Source: Psilocybe azurescens (taxonomy: Eukaryota; Basidiomycota; Agaricomycetes; Agaricales; Agrocybaceae). From it: DNA of 48,440 bases. Under the pieces are notes generated by a model. It had not been told where the DNA came from and made no database searches. It saw only the letters and a list, made by a program, of their open reading frames with translations. The stretch's first letter is position 1. Every line of letters begins with the position of its first letter. The translations under genes and the position numbers were made by a program. The DNA lies in assembly GCA_023853785.1 (NCBI GenBank), contig JAJIRX010001071.1, positions 1 through 48,440 on the forward strand, in the 5' to 3' direction. Shown piece after piece: positions 1 to 11,411 of the stretch.

Positions 1-412
1 GTACATGGGAAGTACGACGCAGAATGAAGTCGGCTTACAGATACCGAATATATAGTAAACATAAAACTCAGCTAGTAGATTTGCATCTTCTTTCTTGGCG
101 ATGCACTCCACGATTTCACGGGAAATGAAAGGTTCATCCGCTGGTGGAAGGTGCTTCAAGGATCATATATCCAAGTACACGAGAGTACATCAGCAACTTC
201 TCGTCCTCACCCGCCTCAGCCTCCATCTGACGGCAGTACTCGTAGGCACTGTGCCACAACGTGGAGTCGGCTCCATCAAAATTGGTGAGAGGAAGGGGGA
301 CATTCTCGGGAAATAGCTGAATTGAAGGTTGGTGGATTTTTGGCTCTGTCCCATTGTTGGGTGCGTCTTTGCTAGCCAGGCTATGCTGCGTCCCATATGA
401 TGGCACGAACAT
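1..412 (-). CDS. N-terminal part of a fungal HNH-nuclease-like protein (partial, runs off the window)
   Basis: An open frame starts with ATG at 412 and reads leftwards. Its sequence (LWHSAYEYCRQMEAE, then YSRVLGYMILEAPS) resembles the helical region that precedes the HNH domain in many Agaricomycete HNH-endonuclease-like proteins. The frame stops near 134, but a neighbouring frame continues the same kind of sequence (SREIVECIAKKEDANLLAEF), so there is a frame break around 140-150. A possible splice donor (GTATCT) lies close to the left edge, after which the gene would leave the window. The HNH motif itself would be outside, so nuclease activity cannot be judged here. The family assignment rests on recall of this N-terminal pattern and is tentative. 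Confidence 0.35.
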
Positions 413-2470
413 GTTCGAAAATGATAATCCAAGTGCTTCCTTTCAGTTTTAAACTGGCAAATAAGTGAGACAATTGAACATGATTGGAGCTGGATCAGTC
501 TTTCAGTTGTAATTTACGTCTATTTGTGTACAGGTGGCCGAAACAAATAAACTCAAGCCAGAACGTCTTGAATGACCTTCGACAGATGTCCATACTGATG
601 CATTTATCTTCCTGCCAAATTATCCGCGAAAACGTCCGACTTGTAGCTACTGGGGTAACCGTCAAGCGCTGTATGCCTGCTTTCCATGGATTGCATTTGT
701 CATTGTTTCCGAAGAGCAGCGGCTTACACTTCGTGCGTTCTTCTCTTTGGCCGTTCAGATAATATGTGTTTGATCCGAGGTACGATATAATTGCGCACAA
801 TCTACGGGTTTAAAAACTGAGCATCATAATGTGTATGGTAACATAGTATTAGCAGTGGAGTCATATTCACCAGGTCCAAGTATGCCCACAGTTCTCTTCT
901 TTACCATTGCAACGGATTGGTGTGCCCATTGCTCACGATCAATCGGTAATGTATCGTCGCTAAGGTTGAGATCCCATAGTAGCGGAACTGACTCCAATTT
1001 CCATATTTACTTACCAACTTACCATTAATACCGACGCGAAATCAAATAATACGACATAAGAATCGAGACCTGGTGGGCGCCTTCGGAACCCGAGGGTTTC
1101 GTCGTGGCTTGTTCGAAATAGATCTAGGTATCTTTGATCTTAATTGCTTTTCTCGCAGTATGCATACACATAGAAGATCCTATTCATTGATCATTTATCC
1201 TATCCTGAACGTTTATTCCCTCGTTGATGGCACCGATAACAAATCAGGAAATTATCTATGTGTAGTATTACGATTAGTCGATAATTGGGGTGAATCTTCC
1301 GCTGGTTTTGCTTAATAGAAGGACTGAGAGAAGCCGAATAGGCGACCGTGTCAGAAGTGAATATAAAAGTTGCACCTCATAGCGCATTTAGAATGCGGTG
1401 CATCAGGAGAGATACGGTGGAAGTTCGGGGCTATGGGCAGAGGTATCACCTTTGGCATGCATTTGGCACTGCTTTCGAGCGGTGAGTCCATTAGTAGCAT
1501 CTCTTGATCGTCTACTAAGAATTTATGCTGATCATACTTCTCTCACAGAATCTACCATATAGCTACACGCATTGCAATATTGATTCCTCTTACCCATTCT
1601 TTACCCCTGTGTTCGCAGCAGGCCTGCCCCTTCAAGTAATAACCACATCTCTCTTTCCTGGAAGCCTGGCAAACATGGACGGGCGCCTAAGTGTGTGGTG
1701 AGACAGTGATTTGCCTCACTTTCCAATAACTGTGACAACTTATCCGGGCTGATATTCCAATACGACGATCTCTTTGCTGCTCTTTGTATATATAGCCACC
1801 GTTGCGATTAGTATACAGTATGCGTTGCTCTATGCAGAACTCGATGTCCCATCTCTCATCGCCTCACCTCCTTTCGATATTCGAAGTTCCTGGAGTGTCG
1901 ACTCTCGAAGAGAGTCAGGCGATCGTGTGTTTAACCGCCGGAGGAGGAGTGGCGTTCTTCCTTCATATTTGAAGTTATATCTACTCTTTTCTACATGCTG
2001 CAACAGCGCGTTACAAGTATACAAGCACGATATCGCGAACGGCCTAACTTATGCTACGATTTACGCTCTTAATCTTGTCATGAACCGTCAAATCGTACCG
2101 TCCACTACTTGTATCAGAGTGCCTGATGTTGGTTGGAGTCAATTATTGTTAATCATGACTCGCCTTGATCCGTTGTATAGGCATCATCCGTATAATATAC
2201 TTGCCGATCAGATCTGATATCGCCGTCCAATACTCTCTTAGATTCCCGAGTCCTGAGATCTGAGAGCCAGTATTTTAATGAATCAAGCTCTGAGGATGAG
2301 AGGGAAGAGCGATCGTACTTCTGTGCGATAAAATGAGCGAAACCAAAAAACTGCAGTTACTCTGCGAACATACCTTCAAGAAATCCATAGCTAGAGAGCA
2401 GAACACAAACGGCGGTCTCCGTTGACGCCGAGGATGCATCTTGGGACACAGGTAATGCAGCGCACGTATT
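413..2470. other. No confident gene
   Basis: Only short, mutually overlapping open frames occur on both strands, the longest about 147 codons (plus strand, 1774-2217), and none has a recognisable domain. Minus-strand exons of the flanking genes may extend in here: a frame near 2390-2450 ends in a plausible donor (GTATGT). I saw no RNA gene or repeat. Confidence 0.4.
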
Positions 2471-2826
2471 TCATTCAATTTCTGCTGTGTCGGGATCGCA
2501 TAAGACAGACACTTGATAAACGGTAGAAAACATTTCTTTGTGATTGTTTTCCAGCCCGAGTCTTCTTCGAAATTGGCGTTCAGCGCAGCGTATTAATTTT
2601 ACAAGCATGGTCAAAATGAATGCGGCTAGATGAGGATACCAGTTGTAAGGGCTGATGACTGAGCTGAGTTCCCCTCCCGCCAACACTTGTTCGTGGAACT
2701 CAGATATCCATCCGTGGAAGTTGTAACCACTGAAATCGACAATTGGAATGTCGAATTTATCCAGAGGCTTCTCCTCAACAAAGGAGTACGTTGCGTTATG
2801 GGATGGAGGGATTATATGTAAAGATA
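2471..2826 (-). CDS. Hypothetical protein exon, unrecognised
   Basis: The frame is open from about 2826 down to a stop at 2471 and is rich in aromatic and hydrophobic residues (SGYNFHGWISEFHEQ, then NWYPHLAAFILTMLVKLI, which could be a single membrane or buried helix). It has no ATG at its upstream end, and the first internal ATG is at 2686. It is therefore more likely an internal or terminal exon than a complete gene. A possible acceptor (CTTTAG) lies just upstream near 2859. It could be the last exon of the neighbouring minus-strand gene, but I could not find a junction that keeps the frame. I do not recognise the family. Confidence 0.3.
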
Positions 2827-2857
2827 CAGATGGAGTGGAGACGCTATCACTGTATAT

Positions 2858-3951
2858 CTAAAGATTAGAGAAATAGGCGCCTGTGAAACGTGGCGAGTAG
2901 GCGATTTCGAATATTCTTTTCGCAGAGCATAGCATTGTTCGAGGAAGGCTACTATCGTATTGTCTGATAACATCTTTGCTGTGTCCGGTCTGGTATAGAT
3001 GCAAGGGATAAAGTAGTGACCGGAATATGATTATATTGGCACTCACCATATGCCTGTTGAACCAACCCAACACAGCCAACACCAAATCAATCGAGATTTC
3101 AGGGTCGCGTAAACAATCCCCGAAAGAGGTATCCGTTATGATGTTCAGTATTTCCATTTTCTTCGGATCTTCGAAGTATTCTTTGGAGTGTATGTCCGAA
3201 ATTCGACTGTATCGTGAGAAGCGGTCGGCAGTATGCACGAGCTTCCATTGGTCTTGAATTAACAATTGGTCATCACTGCTGTGGAATATCCTGTTAAAGC
3301 ACTGAGCACTGAAACTCACTATCTGATGGTCCCATGCTCCAACATGTTGATTTTTCTGACAATGGCCTTGGACCTTATGCTCCACGGCCAAAAAGACATA
3401 TAGCCTAAATAGCCTCTTTCACTTTCACCATGGTAGAAATCAAGGTATATCAAATCAGGGAGTTGTTGGAGATCAGATATTATGGTATCAAGACCTATAT
3501 CCATTGATTCCGAGATATTCCCGATGCTATTCACTGAGGCGACCAAAGATTCAGAACCGTATAAAGCAATGTGTGCGAAGGTTGCTGAAATTTTGGGTGA
3601 TCGGTCCATGATCTGCTTCGCTGAAAATTTTGAGCACTGTTGAGAACGTCTGTGAGAGACTAGTTGAGGTAGATATCTGTGCATATTACGCCAATTTGGA
3701 CCGTCCTCGGTCCACATATATCTCAGCGTGGCAACAAAAGACAAGACAACGCTCGTAAACCAGTACACATGACTTGCTTGGGTGACATGCGAAGGATTGC
3801 GACCGCAGATCGTGTGAAGGCTTTCGCAAAGTGCCTCTAATGAACCGACAATAGATCTGGCATCGCGTCCGATCCACGACATACGCTTAAGTCTACCGAG
3901 CATCTTACGATACGCTGATAGTCCGATGCTGTCAGAAAATGTGTATATCAA
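2858..3951 (-). CDS. Hypothetical three-exon gene
   Basis: Three minus-strand exons join in frame: 3951-3320, 3275-3047 and 2989-2858. Intron one (3276-3319, 44 bp) has a GTGAGT donor and CAG acceptor. Intron two (2990-3046, 57 bp) has GTGAGT and CAG. The joined product is about 330 residues, with ATG at 3951 and a stop at 2858. It contains a moderately hydrophobic stretch (HVYWFTSVVLSFVATLRYMW) and an aromatic segment (DLIYLDFYHGESERGYLGY). An acceptor-like CTGACAG at about 3935 means a further upstream exon is possible. I do not recognise the family. The two donor matches and the continuous frame make a real gene more likely than chance. Confidence 0.45.
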
Positions 3952-5674
3952 TGTTTTTATCTATTTTGAATACTGGAAGATATCCCAAAGCCTCATGTCT
4001 TTACTTTCACTACGAGCACTGGATATGCCCCCTACACGACCCGAGATGCCTGAGATTTCACGCGTCCATTTTTTGAGTCGCAAACCTGGCCAATGTTTAC
4101 GCATACCTTGGGAAAAGGACCATGCATAGAAATGGTATTATGGCACAAGATGGAACATCTGCGGATGTTTTGGCCGCACACCTCTCTCGTGCTCTGTCGA
4201 CGGGTGGTCAGACGGGATCACTGGAACGTCTCGATGATGCATTTTAGTATGACAGTGTTTGTCTTTAAATTGGGGCTGCTAGTAGCGTAAGTCGATGATT
4301 AATGCTAAACGGTTTCCGGTATAAAGTTCAGGCCCCATCCAGGTCTCTTACTTCGTAATCTGTTTCAGGCGATCCAGCCAATACCGAACACAGCCTAAGT
4401 CGCCTTGAACACTCAATTATATACGGCAAAGCTAAATCTTACACATCAAAGACAGAAAAATTCCCTTACATATCATCCCTGTAATGAACGTGGCGTCTAC
4501 TTAAACCCCAAACTGTTGATTGATTAGAAGATTGCGACGCTATATGCAGTGTATCTCAGTGATGTTGTGGATTTCAAGCTGCTGTATGGCGTGCCCATCG
4601 CTGGTCGCAGGTGGCACCGCACTCAGAAAGCGTTTGGTGTAAGCAGCATTTTAGTATTTCGGTTTTCGGTGAGATTCATGGTTGCGGTGCATTGGGGCGT
4701 TGCTCTTCGCAGTGCTTTATATCTTCTTTTGTTCTATGCTGGGCTGGGTCAATGCTGGAGCTTGTACATATGCTCTATTATGGAACAGTCTGAGCCGCCG
4801 GCAATGTGGCATAAAACTTCTCGCAATCCAACTTTCTTTCAGTGTCAGTGTTGTAAGTCGAAGTTAAGCGTCCCATGGATCCGTTGAACAACATATGACA
4901 TACGACAGACACATGCACGCATCTCTGTGCTACCACTCTCCCGTCCGAAATGCTCTTCTAACCCAAAGAGCCCAGAGCCCAGAGCTCAAGCTTAAGGTAG
5001 AGGTCCTCATAAGCCTCAATCCGAACAATCACAACCACAACCATACGGCCTCGCACATGCCACTGCACACTGCAAACACTTCAAATCTGAGTTACACATC
5101 CCACGATTCCAGAAGCAAGAAACAGACATTCGATTCCAAACGCAACGACACAAAAATATGGCTACAATATTCCGGAACACAGGGAGCAATTACCTAACGG
5201 CAGACAGAAATCTAGCGGTGGGGTGCGATAATATACCGATACGAGCGGGGAATGGGGGTTAGGAGACACGACACGGGACACGGGAATAGAAGGCTACAGT
5301 TATACGAAACACGAAACGAGACGAGGGTGGGGAATAGTGTTGAGTCACGAAGCAAGACGGAACAGAAGCAAAGCGAGGTGTAAGGCTACATTTGGATATA
5401 ATCAGAAACAAGAACGAGAAAGACGAGATTGAAAAAAGGAAGAAAAGAAAGGAAGACGTGTAAGCAGTGTATGTATGTATGTATATGTATGTATGTCGAG
5501 AAGAAATAAAGAAAAAGAAAAAGGAGGAAGGAAGGTATATCAGCACGTCATTTTCATGCATGGAGACGACGAGGGCGAGGGATAGGAAGGGCATGAACGA
5601 AGGTGAATGGATAAAAGACACAGGGAGTGTATAGCCAGACTGAACACGAGGGACGACGATGGCGATGACGGCGG
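3952..5674. other. Intergenic; no confident gene, minor microsatellite
   Basis: Short open frames on both strands (for example a hydrophobic plus-strand frame at 4549-4887) show no recognisable domain. A TGTA/TATG-type microsatellite (repeats of GTAT) occurs at about 5469-5495. Purine-rich sequence (GGAAGAAAAGAAAGG-like) covers about 5400-5530. The 3' end of the HMG-box gene lies at the right edge, and its true stop may fall here because of frame breaks. Confidence 0.4.
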
Positions 5675-8285
5675 CTAAAATAGTCGAGGCGAAGGGACGG
5701 GCGGCCTGGCCGAATACGAACACAAACAAGAAGCGCGAGATAAAAGACAAAAGGAAAGCGAGGCGACAGCGAGGGCTGGCAAGCTAGGCTTTACGCAGAC
5801 GCCGTATAAGTAACCGCCCTCGGCCCCAAACGCCCCATGCTCATGCTCATGCTCACTGTTCTTCGCGACAGGATCCACGTCGTACGCGTAGTACCCCTGC
5901 CCCTCGTGTTGGTGGTGGTGCTGGTACTGCTGCTGCTGGGACACGTCGTATGACGAGTCCGGCGCTGCGTAGAGGTTGTCGCCGTCAAAGTGCATGTACG
6001 CGCTCATGTCGAGGCTGTCCATCCGTCCCGGCGCCGTCGCCTGGCTCTCCTTCCCGTCATGCGTCGCCATCGCCGACGAGGAAGAGCCGCCGGCCGTGGT
6101 AGTGGCAGGCGTCTCGGGCAGCCCGCCCCCGCCGCACTCACCGGCGACGCGCCCTCCGAAGAGGAGGTGGAGATGGAGGAAGGCGGGACTTGGGTGGGCG
6201 AGTAGTCCGCTAGGTTCACAGAGGTGTCGATGCGCGCCAAGGCGGTAGGGGGATCGCGATATCCAGGCCGAGTCCTAATCCCAATCCGAGTGATTGCGAC
6301 GGTGGGGTAGTGTGGACGTCCGGACCAGGATTCAAAGCATCTGAGCGCTCGCTCCCACTCCCGGCGCCGCTCCCGCTCCCGCTCGAACCGAACGAGAAAT
6401 CGGAGAACAGGCCAGACTCGACGTCCGGGAGCGGGCTCGGGTCCCGCTCCACCTGCATTCCGCCCATATTCGCAGCATACCCCATGGAGGTATAGTCGAA
6501 GTCCCCCATGGAGAGCGGCATCGTCCACGCGCGCATCAACACGCCCTGCGCGCTCGACGCCCTCCTCTGCCCGAGCCCGAGCGACGAGCGCGGGGTGGTT
6601 TGGGTCATGAACGGCAGGAGGGTATCCTCCTTGCTGCGCTTGCGGCTGTTGTTGCTGGCCCTGCTGTTGGACGTAAGACGCATTTTGCAGAGAGTGTGAG
6701 TGGTGGTGCACCGGGACGGGGTGGAACAGCTGGGGCTGTGTTTGCGGGAAGAACGACGCCCCGGCAGGTGTGAACTCGGGTATGGGCGCGAACTCGTAGT
6801 CCCCTGTGCCTGCGCTGGGCGTCGTAGACGAGGAAGAGGAAGGCGCGAACGGGTTCGTGAACTGCTCGCCCTGCTGCTGCTGGAATCCGAATGCCTGCTG
6901 CTGCTGCTGCTGCTGCTGCTGGGTAAACCGTGCGATAGACCCGACGGGCGACGCCGCGCGTGAGAGGTGGGGCACGGTCGGGATCGTATTCCACTCCCAC
7001 TCCCGTTCCCGCTGGAATAGGACTGGGGATAGGACATGTAGGACTGCCACTCGTTCGGGAGGGGCACGGAGGACGAGCGGCGGTGGTACATCGCATGATT
7101 GTTGGCGTGTAGGTGGGAGGGAGTGTGCATATTGGGCGGGATGCTCATGCCCATGTTGGTATTGGTATTCATGCCGTGGTGCATGAAGGACGAGGCGTAG
7201 GAGTTCCCTGACATCGGGAACGCATGCGCGTGCTGGGACACAGGCATGTGCAACGTCGACTCTTGCTGGCTCGCACCCCGAAGTCATCACGCTCATCCTG
7301 CTCCGTCTCGTCTGCGCCAAGCCCCATCTCAAGTCCGAGATGCTCAAGCTCGAGGTCGTAATCCTCCATCATTTCCCGCTCGCGCTCCAGACTGCGCGCC
7401 CGATCAAGGTTCCGCACCGCACGCGCGAGCTCCTCGCCCTTCTTGCCTTCGAGGAGCAGCTGCGCGACCTCGTCGCAGCGCCGCTCGTCCTCCGCCGTCG
7501 TGGGGTGCTTCTCCTTGCGCTTGGAGTCGTCGCGGTCGGCGGAGGCAGCGTTGGCAGAGGAGGAGGACGGAGACGATGCGGAGGCGGAGGAAGCGGCGCC
7601 GTTTTGTTCTTGTTGTGCACGGGGCGGAAGCGGTAGTCCGGGAACATGGCCTTGTGCGCGGCCTTCTCCTGCTTCGCCTTCACCTCCCACACGCGCTTCT
7701 CCTCGAGCGGGAGCTGGCGCCAGCACGTGCCTGTCAGTCATCCGAGTAACGATGAGCAAGGCTGTGCTTATGCAGATAACAATCACAGTGGAGGAGGAGA
7801 GTGCACATACCGATGATCTTGGAGAGACTACCATGGTTCGTCTCGATGCTCCCGGGCACATGCTTCTGCCTCACAAAGTCCGCGCGGAAGAGCATGAACG
7901 CGTTGGGCGGGCGCGGGATGTAGCCCTGCGAGCGCCGCTTGCCTGGCGGACAGCGCTTCCTTGTCGGCGGCGGCGCGGGCGTCTCGGACGGCGGGAACAG
8001 CTTCGAGGTGAGCTGCAGGCCCGTGGCGGCGGGGTTGCCGAGCGCCGCGGCGAGGGCGTACGAGGAGAGCGGGTTCGTGGGATCGTCGTCGGGGTCGACT
8101 TCGGTGAATGTGATGGGGGTGACGTTGGGCGCGAATGTGACGGGGCGCTGCGGGATGCCGTAGATCCCTGCTTTTGCTGGGGTGACTGCAATCCTGTGAG
8201 TATGCTGGAGGGTGGGGAAAGGGAGGTGCTTACAGATGGCATGGGAGGACCGTCTGCGGCGGGTTGCAAGACGGAGAGCGGGCAT
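5675..8285 (-). CDS. HMG-box transcription factor (SOX/MATA-like box), coding frame broken several times
   Basis: The product is a nuclear DNA-binding regulator. Exon one runs from ATG 8285 to 8234; an intron at 8186-8233 (GTAAGC/CAG) and another at 7731-7810 (GTATGT/CAG) join the HMG box. The box begins IPRPPNAFMLFRADFV, continues past SKIIG, and after the second intron reads CWRQLPLEEKRVWEVKAKQ, ending PDYRFRPVHNKNK. A conserved EDERRCDEVAQLLLEGKKG segment follows, then a long Gln/Ser/Pro/His-rich tail with Q9 encoded at 6895-6921. Past the box the reading continues only by changing frame at about 7603, 7250, 7000, 6620, 6225 and 6130. At most of these one missing base restores the conserved sequence, the first in an A4 run. 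This is either a decaying gene or an indel-affected assembly. The relation to basidiomycete developmental HMG regulators is family inference; no specific orthologue is claimed. Confidence 0.85.
6895..6921. repeat. (CTG)9 trinucleotide run coding for polyglutamine
   Basis: Nine perfect CTG triplets on the plus strand are read as nine CAG codons (Gln) on the minus strand, in the C-terminal activation-like tail of the HMG-box gene. Further interrupted CTG triplets lie just to the left, at 6870-6882. Confidence 0.9.
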
Positions 8286-9581
8286 CGTAGCGGGTACTCT
8301 ATGAAATAATAATGTATTTTATTGTTCGTTCGTTCGTCTCGTGCTGGGCCGGAGGGAGGGTGAAGAAGAAGGAAGGAAGGGGAGGGATGGTGGGGAACAG
8401 AGTAGTCGGACGGAAAGGGAACATGATGGCTTATTGTTCTACCCTTTATAAGTAGATCACCGCACTTGGACAGGCTTCGATTTCGTGATCACAAAATATG
8501 CGAAGACCCCGGATCTACCCCCTCCGTGTTTTCTTTCCCTCTTTCTTATCTTCTGTTGCATCCTAATCCTAAACAACACCTTGCTTTATGCTATATATGA
8601 AATACCACAACCGCGCCCACAACTTACAACGAGGTTACGAACCAGCACCCACAGCCCGCCCACAACCCACAGAGCGCGCACACATCTGCGTTCGGGGTCT
8701 GGCCCAGATATCTCTCACCCGCCCCAACTCCGGTTCTCTCATCTGATCACATTGCAACTTTCCCATTCCCACCGCTGCCCAAATAAGATATTCCCCTTGT
8801 CCAGTCCCCCTTTTCATAAACTTTAACTGGTGGACTGTTCTCGCGGAATTTCAGCCGCTTTTGGGCGTTCGTTTGTCTGTCTGTCTGTTCTGTCCTGTCT
8901 TGAGCTCTGTTATGGAGCTGCTAGCGAGGTTTACGAATGGATGCTGTCGTTTTTCCGTGCGCCCTTGTTCTCATGTGTTCCGGGCGACCCATCGTCTCTG
9001 GCTTTTGCTTTGACTCTGGCTCTTGCTCTTGCTCGACGATCGCCCGCTCGCTCTGTGTCTGATCATCGCGCGAGAGTCGAGCCCCAATGACCCGGCTTAC
9101 TTAATACGACACACGCACGCACGCCGCACGGCGATACCCGCGTCCCAGCCGACACGCAAGAACTCACGCTTGAGGCTTAGGTCAACCGGACACATGCACG
9201 GCCGCATGCGCACCAGAAGCACCCCCATCCCAAGTCTAAACCATACCCATGCGAGTGCGAGCGATTGATAACGATATCGATATTGGTCCAGAACCCCCAT
9301 TTCATTTTCATTTCTGATCCTGTGTCCTTCCTTATTCCTCGTCTTCGTTCTCGCTTTCGTTCTCATCTGATTTCAATCACTGGCGCTTCTTGACCCCGAA
9401 TTTGAGTTCGACGACCATGCCCATCCTCGTGCGCTTCAATATTTATATTTCATCTTCCCCACCGCGTACGCGTACAGCAACGTTATGAGCGTCTTCGCCC
9501 TTCTAAGCTTACTGAGTCGCGCTTTGGAATTCGTAATCCAAATCCTCCCAACACGAGGCAGAAGCTAGACACCGAGAGGTA

Positions 9582-9612
<31 letters not shown>

Positions 9613-10924
9613 AGCGTACCGCGCCCCCATCTCCCATTCTATCCCATCCAATCCCATCCGCATACCAGGTCTCAGTCTTCCGCGTCTGGTGACGCTACAT
9701 CCCCCTCCCCCTCCCCCTTCTTAGCCATGTATGTATGTGTGCAACTTGTAAACGTACGTCTGAATCCACCTTGGAATTGTGAGACCGTGGGCCGGGCCGG
9801 GACTGCATCCCGAAGAGGTTAGTTAGAGTAACGAAGACGCACACCGCCCTCGCCCTTCGTTGGAGCACGTTAGAGTGCGTTCGTCTTCGCGTAGCGTGCT
9901 CGACGGGCATCAAATGCAGCCCGCTGACCCTGCGCACTGGCTGGCGTACGTACTCGATTCAGAGTAAGTATAACGTATGTATTTCCTTTCCCCATAATCA
10001 CTGTACCCTAAATACGTACAGCGTACAGCCATGAGTTATAACTAGATCTCGACCGCCGGACCGCATCGCATTGCATCACTTCGCACAAGTACATAAGTAA
10101 ATAAAGAAAGGGACAGTGGTTGACAGTCGGCGTCTGTCATTGTCAAGTGCTATTGGCAATACGCCCCTATCCTATGTATAGAGTACGAGTATGATGTTCC
10201 TCGAACTTAAAAACCTTCCCACTCGCCCCGCGTCACTCGTCCTCGGTAGGGATCAATGCTAATATAAAAATAACATTCCGAATCCGATTCCGAAGAGACG
10301 AAGAGGAGGAGACGAAGCGAGAAGTAGGTATAACTTCAGCGCGCGCTCGCTCGTCAGTCAGTCGGTCAGTCTGTCAGTCAGTTGAGAGCAGCGACTGGTG
10401 ACTCGTCCCAGTGGAGTTCGCACAGCTTCTTCCTCTTCCGCATCTGATTTATATTTATAAAATCCATCTATGCAAGATAATCCACCAGCCCCGTTCTCAG
10501 TGTTATTCCAAATACAAATATTCAGCGATCGTCGTGCTGATTCAGCAGAACTGCGATGCAACGATACTACTATGCGATGCGATGCGATGCTTGCTAGCCC
10601 GTAGAGCAGAGGCTGAGGCAGAAGGCGGTGGGGAGTTGGGCCTGTCGGTATACGTATGTAACACCAAGCTTCGATTTCAATGGACATGCAGGGAGGACTT
10701 GGACGTGGATGTGGATGTAATTAGGAATCACATTCACCTTTGACTTTACTTTATGGAGTGGCAACCGTTGAACTTGAACTACCTACCTGCCGATCCACTA
10801 GTGTCGTCGTCGTCTTTTTAATTTTTAGCTTTTAGTTTTAGCGTTAAGCGTTTCTCTGCTGGACCCTGGGTGTGATGTGTGTAGAGGCAGGTCGTCAAGC
10901 AAAGCCATGGGGGAGGTAAGCCCT
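8286..10924. other. Long 5' flank of the HMG-box gene; no gene seen
   Basis: About 2.6 kb without a convincing coding sequence. It contains pyrimidine-rich tracts (for example CCCCCTCCCCCTCCCCC at about 9701-9718), a CTGG microsatellite at 9586-9612, a GTCAGTCAGT-type run near 10353-10382, and a GCGATGCGATGCGATGC run near 10574. Long 5' regions are common upstream of fungal developmental regulators, so this may be promoter and untranslated leader, but no specific site can be supported. Confidence 0.4.
9586..9612. repeat. (CTGG)n microsatellite
   Basis: Six to seven uninterrupted CTGG units lie in the non-coding flank upstream of the HMG-box gene. Confidence 0.9.
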
Positions 10925-11261
10925 TGTTGATAAGTCTAGACCTAGACAACAGATAAAATAACTACTCAATCAAGAATAAGAGCAACTTGAATATCATTAT
11001 TATGTACCTAAACAACAGATAGGATAACTACTAATCTATCAGATCTGTGATGAATGGTACATATAAAAGAAGGATACATACCTCAGCCAAGAATAAGAGC
11101 GACTGAGGTGTTCTACGTACATGGGGAGATATTATATATCTCCCCTAGAATAAAGGGCTATAGTCTACATATAATAAAGAGTAGGAGGAATAATGGAATG
11201 ATGGCGATATAAAGACGAAAGGCGCCTAAAGCGTCTTTGTCATGCCGGTGTACTCGCAACA
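10925..11261 (-). mobile_element. 3' LTR of a Ty1/copia element
   Basis: A 337-bp segment begins TGTTG and ends CAACA on the plus strand, the short inverted termini expected of an LTR. It lies about 150 bp downstream (minus orientation) of the copia RNase H stop. Its inner edge falls inside a hairpin whose arms are CATGCCG (11241-11247) and CGGCATG (11264-11270). No clear polypurine tract is visible, and no second LTR exists in the window to confirm the edges. The outer boundary is therefore moderately supported and the inner boundary less so. Confidence 0.5.
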
Positions 11262-11411
11262 CTCGGCATGATACTCCTCGTATGGAGACATGGAGAAGAG
11301 AAAGTATATATATAAAAATGAAAATAGAATGATAGAATGAAATTTGGATAGGGAGAAAAGGGAAAAAAAATGAAATGGAAGCGATAAAAGATAAAAAAAT
11401 TCAGAATATCT

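Noticed and set aside
4549..4887. Small hydrophobic plus-strand protein
   Set aside because: Three overlapping frames are equally open and none shows a recognisable motif or splice support.
6004..7347. A single 447-codon minus-strand gene over the HMG tail
   Set aside because: Only parts of this frame carry the expected Gln/Ser-rich tail; the neighbouring parts belong to other frames of the same HMG-box gene.
7540..7610. An intron explaining the HMG frame change after HNKNK
   Set aside because: A GTCTCC...AAG candidate of about 52 bp exists but lacks a good donor and branch site; one missing A in the A4 run explains the change more simply.
7246..8309. Plus-strand open frames opposite the HMG box
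   Set aside because: GC-rich antisense shadows of the conserved HMG coding sequence; no domain of their own.
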